Shown here piece by piece: positions 1 to 5,256 of a DNA stretch of 5,256 nt; positions within the stretch are counted from its first letter, which is position 1; every line of letters starts with the position of its first letter. The position numbers and the translations under genes are program-made. Source of the stretch: Myxococcaceae bacterium (GTDB lineage: Bacteria > Myxococcota > Myxococcia > Myxococcales > Myxococcaceae); the NCBI GenBank assembly GCA_018262385.1, contig JAGSPQ010000335.1, positions 1 through 5,256 on the forward strand, given 5' to 3'. Under the pieces are notes generated by a model that did no database searches, had not been told where the DNA came from, and saw only the letters and a list, made by a program, of their open reading frames with translations.

Positions 1-936
1 CCCACGACCGAGGAGCTCAACGCCGTCTGGGGCAGCGGGCCGAGCGACGTCTGGGTCGTCGGTGAGAACGGAACGCTGCTGCATTGGAACGGCGCCGCCT
101 GGACCAACCTCTCGAGCGGCCCGACCTCGAATCTCAACGCGATCGCGGGGACCAGCCCGAGCCAGGTCTGGGCGGTTGGCGGGCAGGGCGCGATCCTCCG
201 TTGGGGCGGCACTTCATGGACAGCGGTGACGAGCGGGACCACCAGGTCCCTCGACGGGGTCTGGGCCAACGCACCCGCGGCCGCCTGGGCGGTAGGCGAG
301 CTCGGGACGATTCTCAAATGGGACGGTGCGACCTGGCTCCCTTCGGTGAGTGCAACCTCCAACGCCCTGCACGCGGTCTGGGGAACGGCAGCCGCCAACG
401 CGTGGGCCGTGGGCGCGGCGGGCACGATTCTGCGCTGGGATGGAGTGGCCTGGGCCAGCGTCCCCAGCGGATCTACGCGTGAGCTCCGAAGCGTGTGGGG
501 CAGCGCCGCGGACGATGTCTGGGCCGTGGGCGACAACGGAACGATTCTTCGCTGGAGCGGCACCGCGTGGGCGTCCATACCGAGCGGGACGACGAAGGGG
601 CTCTCGGGGGTCTGGGGCAGCGGGCCGGCCGACGTCTGGGCCGTGGGGGAGGAGGGCGTGATCTTGCGCTGGGACGGAGCCACCTGGACGACGCTCGTCC
701 CCGGGTCGAGCTGGCGTTCGCCGAACCTGCTCAACGTGTGGGGTTCCGGGTCGAACGACGTTTTTGCCGTGGGTGCGTATGGCACCGTCCTGCATTGGAA
801 CGGCACCAGGTGGGCCTGTGCCCCGAGTGGAGTTCAGGGCTGGACGTCGCCCGTCACGCTGCGCGGCATTTGGGGCCCCGGGTCAAGCGCGGCCATCGCC
901 GTCGGCAACCTGGGCACGGTCATTCGTAGTCCATGA
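1..936 (+). CDS. Tandem-repeat probable beta-propeller protein, 3' part only
   Basis: The frame is open from the first base of the window and ends at TGA 934-936, giving 311 residues. The true start lies outside the window, and the internal GTG at 226 falls mid-repeat and is not a start. The whole product is eight consecutive units of about 39 residues (boundaries near residues 1, 41, 80, 119, 158, 197, 236 and 278). Each follows the pattern L-x-x-VWG-x-x-x-x-DVWAVG-x-x-GTILRWDG-x-x-W-x-x-x-x-SG. Unit 7 is 42 residues. Unit 8 stops after 'GTVIRSP' and lacks the second half of the repeat. Repeats with this Trp/Gly spacing resemble BNR/YCF48-like propeller blades in secreted or surface proteins of myxobacteria, which databases often mislabel as glycosyl hydrolases. 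No catalytic motif, membrane anchor or sorting tail is visible in this part. Function is unknown. The repeat structure is certain; the propeller fold is inferred. Confidence 0.85.
   Translation, partial: PTTEELNAVWGSGPSDVWVVGENGTLLHWNGAAWTNLSSGPTSNLNAIAGTSPSQVWAVGGQGAILRWGGTSWTAVTSGTTRSLDGVWANAPAAAWAVGELGTILKWDGATWLPSVSATSNALHAVWGTAAANAWAVGAAGTILRWDGVAWASVPSGSTRELRSVWGSAADDVWAVGDNGTILRWSGTAWASIPSGTTKGLSGVWGSGPADVWAVGEEGVILRWDGATWTTLVPGSSWRSPNLLNVWGSGSNDVFAVGAYGTVLHWNGTRWACAPSGVQGWTSPVTLRGIWGPGSSAAIAVGNLGTVIRSP
1..936 (+). repeat. Eight in-frame 117-nt tandem repeats (39-aa units)
   Basis: The coding sequence is built from a 117-nt period. The landmark 'gtctgggc/gtgtgggg' (Val-Trp-Ala/Gly) and the following 'tgggccgtgggc' (Trp-Ala-Val-Gly) recur once per period. 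Units 2 to 6 are exactly 39 codons, the first visible unit is 40 and the seventh 42. Copies have diverged at the nucleotide level but keep the Trp, Gly and DxW positions. This indicates old duplication under protein-level constraint rather than a recent expansion. Confidence 0.85.
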
Positions 937-1036
937 GCGTGTGGCTCACGTCGTCCGCAGCTCGAACATACGGTGGTTTTCGGTGACCGGCTCTGTTCCC
1001 TGCGTCGCGCGTGCTCGGGCGCGGCAGGTGCGTCTG

Positions 1037-2338
1037 TCACTCCCCGCCGGGCAGCCGCTTCCTCACCAGCTCGCGCGGCGTGGGCGGCCTTGGATCCGGC
1101 GCGTCGATCGCCTCGAGCACGATCTCGAACATCCCGTTGTCGAACGGGTTCCCCGGCGCGGCCTGCTTGAGCACCAGCCGCTCGCGCTTGCCTTCCGCCG
1201 CCAGCGACTTCGCGCGGAAGTGACAGTACGGGTTGTTCCCCGGCCGGCCGAAGAGCGAGTGGGCGGTGAAGGTGCAGCCGCCGAGGCATGTCTCGGCGAA
1301 CGGGCAGGTGCGGCAGAAGCCCCACAGATCTTCGACCGTGCGCTTGCGGGTGAAGGCGAGCTGCGGCGCCTCGTTCCAGATCTTCTCCAGCGGCTGCTCT
1401 TTGAGCGAGCCGCCGACGTAGGAAGTGGTCTGCAGCGAGGGACACCCCTTCACCGCGCCGTCCGACTCGATCCCCATCACCAGCTTCCCCGCCTGGCAGC
1501 CGCGCCAGTGGTCGTGCATGTCGGGGCGGGGCGAGCGCATCACGCCCTCCTCCGGGCCGAAGTACCCGAGGTTGTTGCCGGGGAAGATCACCACCCGATC
1601 TTCGAACGCCCGCTTCTTCAGCGCGGCCAGCCGGGGGAGCAGGTCGATCAGATCCCACGGCTGCAGCAGCATCGCCGGGCGATCGGCGGCGCGGCCGAGC
1701 GGCACGGTGATCTGCACCTGCCAGCCGACGATCCCCAGGCCCTTGAGCACCTCGTAGAGCGGCTCGAGGTCCGCCTGGTTCAGCCGGTTGAGGTTGATGT
1801 TCGAGGCGGTGCGCAGGCCGGCGGCCTTCAGCGATCGGAGCGCGGCGGTGGCCGAGGCCCAGCTGCCGCGCGAGGCCCGCATCAGATCGTGGGTCGTCTC
1901 CAGCCCGTCGATGCTCACCGAGATCGAGTGCAGGCCGGCCTGCGCCATCTGCACCGCGAGCTCGGGCGTGATCCCCCGGCCGCCGGACGTCATCGTCGGG
2001 CGAATCCCGTTCGCCTTCAGCGCGCGGATGATCTCGAGGAAGCCGGGGTGGAGGTACGCCTCGCCGCCGATCAGCACCACCTCGAAGGTCTTCATCTTCG
2101 CCAGCTGCCCGACCACGTCGAGCGCCTGGGCGGTGCTGAGTTCCGTGGGGCGCGCGGTGCCGGCGCGCGAGCCGCAGTGGGTGCAGGGCTGATCGCAGGC
2201 GAGGGTCAGCTCCCACACCACGTAGGCGGGGTGGAAGGGCTGGGTCACTCCGAAGCGGCGGAACACCTCGTCGCGATCGGTGCCGCCAGCGATGCTGTTG
2301 CCGTCGACCCGCGGCGCTTCCTCAGGGGCCACCGTCAC
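1037..2338 (-). CDS. Radical SAM/SPASM-domain enzyme, candidate peptide/protein maturase
   Basis: The product is 433 residues and looks complete. The radical SAM core has the cluster motif CxxxCxxC (C48, C52, C55), a GGEA SAM-binding motif at 91-94 and a 'SVSIDG' strand at 140-145. The C-terminal SPASM domain has all seven expected cysteines: C281-x12-G294-x4-C299, then C342-x2-C345-x5-C351-x3-C355, then C372. This matches the rule CX9-15GX4C-gap-CX2CX5CX3C-gap-C, so two auxiliary 4Fe-4S clusters are expected besides the SAM-cleaving one. SPASM enzymes typically modify peptides (thioether, C-C or epimerised residues) or act in protein or cofactor maturation. Only about 40 residues precede the core, too few for an N-terminal RRE peptide-binding domain. 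The GTG start at 2338 is fixed by GGAGG five bases upstream, and it overlaps the end of the small Cys/DGG-rich gene by 17 nt, so that protein is the prime candidate substrate. Enzyme class is secure; substrate is inferred. Confidence 0.93.
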   Translation of the reverse strand: MTVAPEEAPRVDGNSIAGGTDRDEVFRRFGVTQPFHPAYVVWELTLACDQPCTHCGSRAGTARPTELSTAQALDVVGQLAKMKTFEVVLIGGEAYLHPGFLEIIRALKANGIRPTMTSGGRGITPELAVQMAQAGLHSISVSIDGLETTHDLMRASRGSWASATAALRSLKAAGLRTASNINLNRLNQADLEPLYEVLKGLGIVGWQVQITVPLGRAADRPAMLLQPWDLIDLLPRLAALKKRAFEDRVVIFPGNNLGYFGPEEGVMRSPRPDMHDHWRGCQAGKLVMGIESDGAVKGCPSLQTTSYVGGSLKEQPLEKIWNEAPQLAFTRKRTVEDLWGFCRTCPFAETCLGGCTFTAHSLFGRPGNNPYCHFRAKSLAAEGKRERLVLKQAAPGNPFDNGMFEIVLEAIDAPDPRPPTPRELVRKRLPGGE

Positions 2339-2576
2339 GTGAACCTCCGTCGGTCGTCCCGCCGTCGGTCACCGGCGGGTCGTAGCAGCTGAAGCCGCCG
2401 TCGGCGCAGGGAGGGACCCCGTAGGCCGCCATCAGCGCAGGGCCACAGGACGACGCCGCCAGCGCGACGATCGCCAGCACCTTGCGCATCCGCTGGCCCG
2501 ACTTCACCGCCAGGTCGCAGTTCGGACAGGACGGGGATCCTGCAGGGACCAGCCCGCCGCACTCGCACTTTCTCAA
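2322..2576 (-). CDS. Small zinc-ribbon/membrane-segment protein with Cys- and DGG-rich tail; possible radical-SAM substrate
   Basis: I do not recognise a named family with confidence. The TTG start at 2576 gives 84 residues and is chosen because GGGAGA lies six bases upstream and the protein then opens with 'MRKCECGG', as zinc-ribbon proteins often do. An in-frame ATG at 2615 would add 13 residues but lacks a good ribosome site. Order of parts: CxC-x10-CxxC metal knuckle (C4, C6, C17, C20); basic 'QRMRK' at 28-32; a hydrophobic stretch at about 33-43 ending in 'ASSC' (C44, a poor lipobox); 'AAYGVPP' at 50-56; C57 and C64; then a polar tail with four DGG triplets at 59-61, 71-73, 76-78 and 81-83. 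An alternative internal start (ATG 2489, 55 residues) would make it a plain signal-peptide or lipoprotein-like precursor, but its upstream sequence has no clear ribosome site. The stop codon lies inside the downstream radical SAM gene. Likely topology is knuckle in the cytoplasm and DGG tail outside. A role as substrate or partner of that enzyme is inference. Confidence 0.72.
   Translation of the reverse strand: MRKCECGGLVPAGSPSCPNCDLAVKSGQRMRKVLAIVALAASSCGPALMAAYGVPPCADGGFSCYDPPVTDGGTTDGGSRDGGP
2344..2348 (-). promoter_or_regulatory. Shine-Dalgarno GGAGG of the radical SAM gene
   Basis: On the minus strand GGAGG is followed by a 5-nt spacer and the GTG start at 2338-2336. The site lies inside the last codons of the upstream small gene (a DGG-encoding part of its tail). 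Ribosomes finishing the small protein therefore pass directly over the maturase start, which suggests translational coupling. Confidence 0.8.
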
Positions 2577-2582
2577 TTCGTG

Positions 2583-2588
2583 TCTCCC
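2583..2588 (-). promoter_or_regulatory. Shine-Dalgarno GGGAGA deciding the TTG start of the small gene
   Basis: On the minus strand GGGAGA is followed by a 6-nt spacer (cacgaa) and TTG at 2576-2574. The spacing is near ideal. The upstream in-frame ATG (2615) is preceded only by a G/C run without a Shine-Dalgarno core, so the TTG is preferred. Confidence 0.65.
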
Positions 2589-2700
2589 GGTTTGCCGCCG
2601 CCCAGTGCACACCATGGGCCCCGGCCCAAGCCATCGAAAACTTACGGGTCGCAGTAGAGCTCAGGCGCGGGCGTCAGGGCGGCGGCGTCGCGCTTCGGGG

Positions 2701-4236
2701 TCAGCGCCCCTGCGAGTCCTCGAGCCGCAGCTTCCGCAGCCCGAACGCGGTCATCTTGAACAGCAGCAGCCCGTGGGTGAACCGGGAGATCTTGGTGTCG
2801 CCATACGTCCGGGCCCGGTACCGCACCGGCAAGTCGACGATCCTCAAGTTCAGCCGCGCCGCCCCGAACAGCAGGTCGAAGTCCCCGAACGGATCAAAGT
2901 CGCCGAAGAACGCGCGATGCGCCGCGATCTGCTCGTAGTCCCGCCGCCACAGCACCTTGGTGCCGCACAGCGAGTCCTTGATCGGCTGCTCGAGCACCCA
3001 CGACAGCGCCGAGCTGAAGAACTTGTTCCCGAGCAGGTTGAGGAACCGCATCGCCTCGCCCTCCATCGGGTACACCAGCCGAACCCCGTTGATGAAGTCG
3101 CCGCGCCCGGTGACCAGCGCGCGATGAAACTTCGGCAGATCCTCGGGCGGCACGGTGAGATCCGAGTCGAGGATCATCAGCACGTCGCACTTCGCCGCGG
3201 CGAAGCCCTTCCGCACCGCGTCGCCCTTCCCCTTCCCGTCGCCCTGCAGAATCAGCTTCAGCTCGAGCGGCCCCTTGTACTCGCGGATGCAGCGCTCGAT
3301 CTCCTCCACCGTCCCGTCGGACGAGTTCCCGTCGACGAAGATCAGCTCGGTCTTTCCGCCCATCAGCGGAGTGCGCTGAATCGCCGCCTCGATGTTCCCC
3401 TTCTCGTTCCGGCACGGGCAGATCACCGACACCGACGCCTGGGCCGGCGCCTCGGGCACCGGCAGCGGCCGGCCCACGGCGTAGAGCAGCAGCGAGCCGT
3501 GCTTCAACCCCGGGACCTTGCCCCCGAGGCGGTTGAGCAGCGCGCCGACTCCGGGGACGCCGAACGGGACCAGCACGTCGGTGCCCTGGCGCACGAACTC
3601 GAACCCGGCCAGGTGCATCAGGTTCGAGATGTCGCGCTGCGAGAGCCAGTTCTGATCCGGCCACGGGGTGCGGCGGCCGAAGCGGGTGGCGAGGTCGAGC
3701 ACCGGCTCCCAGAGGAAGTTGTAGTAGGTGATGATCAGCTTCCCGTTGGGCTTGAGCAGCGGCCGCACCTTCTCGAGCGCGACCTGGACGTCGTCGAGGC
3801 TGCCGATCGAGTCGGAAAGGATCGCGTAGTCGAACGGGTCGGCGTCGATCGGATCCCGCTCGATGTCGGCGCAGACGAACTCCAGCTCGGGGTGCCGCGA
3901 GCGGGCGAGCGCGATCATCCCGGGAGAGATGTCGATCCCCACGCCCTCCGACGGGCGGACCGCGGCGAGCAGATCGCCCAGCCCGCTGCCGATCTCCAGC
4001 ACCCGGTGGCCGGGCACCACCAGCCCGGAGACCACCCGGCGCACCTCGCGGGCGTAGTACGCGTTCTTGTCGAGCCAGTGGGCGCGGTGGGCGGCGATCG
4101 CGTCGTAGCTGCGGACCCGCTCGGCGCGGCGCACCTCCTCGGCCTGCTGGAACTCGAGCGCCAACGGCGGCAGCTCGAGCTCCGGCACCTGGGCAACGAG
4201 GGTGGGCCGGGACGGCCGAGGCTTGGGAGTCGTCAT
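2701..4236 (-). CDS. Bifunctional class I SAM-dependent methyltransferase / family 2 glycosyltransferase
   Basis: The product is 511 residues with two enzyme domains. The methyltransferase half (about 45-255) has motif I '[10 protein letters not shown]' (79-88), the acidic SAM-ribose residue in 'GVGIDIS' (D102), 'CADI' (122-125) and '[12 protein letters not shown]' (161-172). After a Pro/Ala linker (about 256-267) comes a GT-A family 2 domain. It shows '[14 protein letters not shown]' (269-282), '[10 protein letters not shown]' (300-309), the metal/nucleotide-binding DxD as 'DSDLT' (D357, D359), 'DSLCGTK' (421-427) and a basic C-terminal helix with '[14 protein letters not shown]'. This half resembles dolichyl/polyprenyl-phosphate sugar transferases. 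The ATG at 4236 overlaps the fcl stop in ATGA and has AGGGGA six bases upstream. A longer in-frame version starting at 4416 would run 60 codons into fcl and is rejected. The protein probably acts at the cytoplasmic face in surface-glycan assembly. Donor, acceptor and methylation target are unknown; the GDP-fucose genes upstream make a fucose-containing glycan plausible. Confidence 0.9.
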   Translation of the reverse strand: MTTPKPRPSRPTLVAQVPELELPPLALEFQQAEEVRRAERVRSYDAIAAHRAHWLDKNAYYAREVRRVVSGLVVPGHRVLEIGSGLGDLLAAVRPSEGVGIDISPGMIALARSRHPELEFVCADIERDPIDADPFDYAILSDSIGSLDDVQVALEKVRPLLKPNGKLIITYYNFLWEPVLDLATRFGRRTPWPDQNWLSQRDISNLMHLAGFEFVRQGTDVLVPFGVPGVGALLNRLGGKVPGLKHGSLLLYAVGRPLPVPEAPAQASVSVICPCRNEKGNIEAAIQRTPLMGGKTELIFVDGNSSDGTVEEIERCIREYKGPLELKLILQGDGKGKGDAVRKGFAAAKCDVLMILDSDLTVPPEDLPKFHRALVTGRGDFINGVRLVYPMEGEAMRFLNLLGNKFFSSALSWVLEQPIKDSLCGTKVLWRRDYEQIAAHRAFFGDFDPFGDFDLLFGAARLNLRIVDLPVRYRARTYGDTKISRFTHGLLLFKMTAFGLRKLRLEDSQGR

Positions 4237-5186
4237 CGTGCTTCCCCTGTGGCGCGCGCCTGCCGGTACCACTCGACCGTCTGGCGAAGTCCTTCGGCGA
4301 ACGCAGTCGCCGCGGTGAATCCGAACAACTGCTTGGCCTTCTCGACGTCGAGCTTCCGGCGCGGCTGACCGTTGGGCTGCGAGGGGTCCCAGCGGATCTC
4401 GCCCTCGAACCCGCACGCCGCCGCCAGCACCGCCACCAGATCCTTGATCGCGTACTCCTCGCCCGAGCCGAGGTTGACCGGATCCGACGCGTCGTACCGC
4501 TCGGTGGCGAGCAGGATGCCTTCCGCCGCGTCGGCCGCGTAGAGGAACTCACGGGTGGGCGAGCCGTCTCCCCAGACGGTGATGAACGGCGCACCCTGCT
4601 CGCGCGCGTCGAACATCTTCTTGATCAGCGCGGGGATCACGTGGCTCAGCGAGGGATCGAAGTTGTCGTGCGGCCCGTAGAGGTTCACCGGCAGCAGGAA
4701 GATCGAGTTGAACCCGTACTGCGCGCGGTACGCCTGCGACTGCACCAGCAGCATCTTCTTCGCCAGGCCGTACGGCGCGTTGGTCTCTTCCGGGTACCCG
4801 TCCCACAGCGCCTCTTCCTTGAACGGCACCGGGGTGAACTTCGGGTAGGCGCAGACGGTGCCGATCGCGACCAGCTTCTTCACTCCCGCCTTCCGCCCCT
4901 CCTCGATCAACTGCACGCCCATCATCAGGTTGTCGTAGAAAAACCGGCCCGGGTTCTCGCGGTTGGCGCCGATGCCGCCGACCTTCGCCGCCAGGTGAAT
5001 CACCACGTCGGGCTTGCTGTCGGCGTAGAGCCTTCGCACCGCGTTGCCGTCGACCAGGTCGTACTCGCGGCTGCGCGGAGCCACTGGCGCGGTCACCCCG
5101 CGGCGGGCCAGCCCCGCCAGCACGTGCTTGCCGAGGAACCCGGAGCCGCCGGTGACCAGCACCCGCTTGCCGTCCCAATAGCTCAT
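4233..5186 (-). CDS. fcl: GDP-L-fucose synthase (GDP-4-keto-6-deoxymannose 3,5-epimerase/4-reductase)
   Basis: The product is 317 residues, normal for the family. It performs the last step of GDP-L-fucose synthesis: 3,5-epimerisation then NADPH-dependent reduction of GDP-4-keto-6-deoxy-D-mannose, in the cytoplasm. The N-terminal Rossmann motif is '[11 protein letters not shown]' (GGxGxxG, 13-19). Family signatures are '[12 protein letters not shown]' (64-75), 'GTVCAYPK' (109-116), the catalytic Y139-x3-K143, '[11 protein letters not shown]' (169-179) and 'SHVIPALI' (181-188). Compared with the E. coli enzyme from memory, Cys109 and His179, which serve epimerisation, correspond to C112 and H182. 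The catalytic Ser107 is Thr (T110), a common substitution in this superfamily. The ATG start overlaps the upstream stop as ATGA, with no strong Shine-Dalgarno of its own, so it probably depends on translation of the upstream gene. Its own stop overlaps the methyltransferase/glycosyltransferase start in the same way. Confidence 0.95.
   Translation of the reverse strand: MSYWDGKRVLVTGGSGFLGKHVLAGLARRGVTAPVAPRSREYDLVDGNAVRRLYADSKPDVVIHLAAKVGGIGANRENPGRFFYDNLMMGVQLIEEGRKAGVKKLVAIGTVCAYPKFTPVPFKEEALWDGYPEETNAPYGLAKKMLLVQSQAYRAQYGFNSIFLLPVNLYGPHDNFDPSLSHVIPALIKKMFDAREQGAPFITVWGDGSPTREFLYAADAAEGILLATERYDASDPVNLGSGEEYAIKDLVAVLAAACGFEGEIRWDPSQPNGQPRRKLDVEKAKQLFGFTAATAFAEGLRQTVEWYRQARATGEAR
4243..4248 (-). 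promoter_or_regulatory. Shine-Dalgarno AGGGGA of the methyltransferase/glycosyltransferase gene
   Basis: On the minus strand AGGGGA lies six bases before ATG 4236-4234, inside the last codons of fcl. With the ATGA stop/start overlap it fixes the start of the fused enzyme and implies coupled translation with fcl. Confidence 0.7.
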
Positions 5187-5256
5187 GCCGGGGGCGGCCC
5201 CGAGGTGCCGAACAGCTCCTTCTCCACCAGCTTCAAGTCCGCCTCGACCATCATCC
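5183..5256 (-). CDS. gmd: Probable GDP-mannose 4,6-dehydratase, last 23 codons only
   Basis: The reading frame enters from the right edge and ends at TGA 5185-5183. The visible residues read [16 protein letters not shown] followed by a short Gly/Pro tail. 'Arg-Met-Met-Val-x-x-Asp' near the end is typical of the C-terminus of GDP-mannose 4,6-dehydratase, and the two bases before the first Met codon (GG) fit an Arg codon. The call rests mainly on the 4-nt ATGA overlap with GDP-L-fucose synthase, the next enzyme of the pathway. The apparent ATG-ATG at 5254-5249 is internal to that protein, not a start. So little is visible that another upstream gene cannot be excluded. Confidence 0.65.
   Translation of the reverse strand, partial: MMVEADLKLVEKELFGTSGPPPA

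Noticed and set aside
1..936. CRISPR-like or non-coding repeat array
   Set aside because: The period is 117 nt, copies are diverged, and the repeats stay in one open frame with conserved Trp/Gly residues, so they are protein repeats.
937..1036. Possible bidirectional terminator between the convergent genes
   Set aside because: Only short G/C stems are present (for example cgcgc...gcgcg near 1005-1025), with no T-tract on either side. I cannot support a terminator.
834..2216. 460-codon minus-strand frame overlapping both the propeller gene and the radical SAM gene
   Set aside because: It is an out-of-frame shadow. It lacks the Cys motifs of the real frame and reads Arg/Gly/Ala-rich throughout.
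764..2392. 542-codon open frame on the plus strand across the radical SAM gene
   Set aside because: It runs antisense to a gene with intact catalytic motifs. It is Arg/His/Leu/Ala-rich without recognisable domains, and is explained by GC bias suppressing stop codons.
2639..2702. Out-of-frame peptide after the glycosyltransferase stop, ending 'ELYCDP' at a TAA near 2641
   Set aside because: It has no usable start codon or ribosome site in that frame and would need a frameshift of the preceding gene, whose own end looks normal. Probably chance.
2482..4368. 628-codon open frame on the plus strand across the methyltransferase/glycosyltransferase gene
   Set aside because: It is antisense to a well-supported gene, with low-complexity Arg/Gln/His/Leu composition typical of a GC-driven shadow frame.
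4237..4416. N-terminal extension of 60 codons for the methyltransferase/glycosyltransferase
   Set aside because: It would lie wholly inside fcl, is Arg-rich and domainless, whereas the ATG at 4236 has a Shine-Dalgarno and an ATGA overlap.

Overview
The window is GC-rich, almost fully coding DNA. It looks like Myxococcota (myxobacteria-like delta-proteobacteria). The basis is the strong G/C bias at third codon positions, the tandem 'VWGSGPxDVWAVG' repeats and the DGG-rich tail of a small exported-looking protein, both of which I associate with myxobacterial proteomes. This is an inference from style, not a taxonomic match.

Layout. Positions 1-936 (+) hold the 3' part of a tandem-repeat protein, eight units of about 39 residues that probably form a beta-propeller. 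A short convergent gap (937-1036) follows. Everything after it lies on the minus strand. Read in the direction of transcription, from the right edge: the last 23 codons of a probable GDP-mannose 4,6-dehydratase (gmd); a complete GDP-L-fucose synthase (fcl); and a fused SAM-methyltransferase/family-2 glycosyltransferase. These three are chained by two 4-nt ATGA overlaps. After a 124-nt gap come a small 84-residue protein (N-terminal CxC...CxxC zinc-ribbon-like knuckle, one hydrophobic segment, Cys- and DGG-rich tail) and a radical SAM/SPASM enzyme, whose genes overlap by 17 nt.

How the genes work together. gmd and fcl convert GDP-D-mannose to GDP-L-fucose. The fused enzyme immediately downstream is a good candidate to use a nucleotide- or lipid-linked sugar in building a surface glycan, although its donor and acceptor cannot be read from the sequence. 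The small protein and the SPASM enzyme form a tight translational pair of the kind seen for radical-SAM maturases and their peptide or protein substrates. This pair is the most interesting item in the window. It may be co-transcribed with the glycan genes or have its own promoter; no convincing promoter or terminator was seen in either gap.
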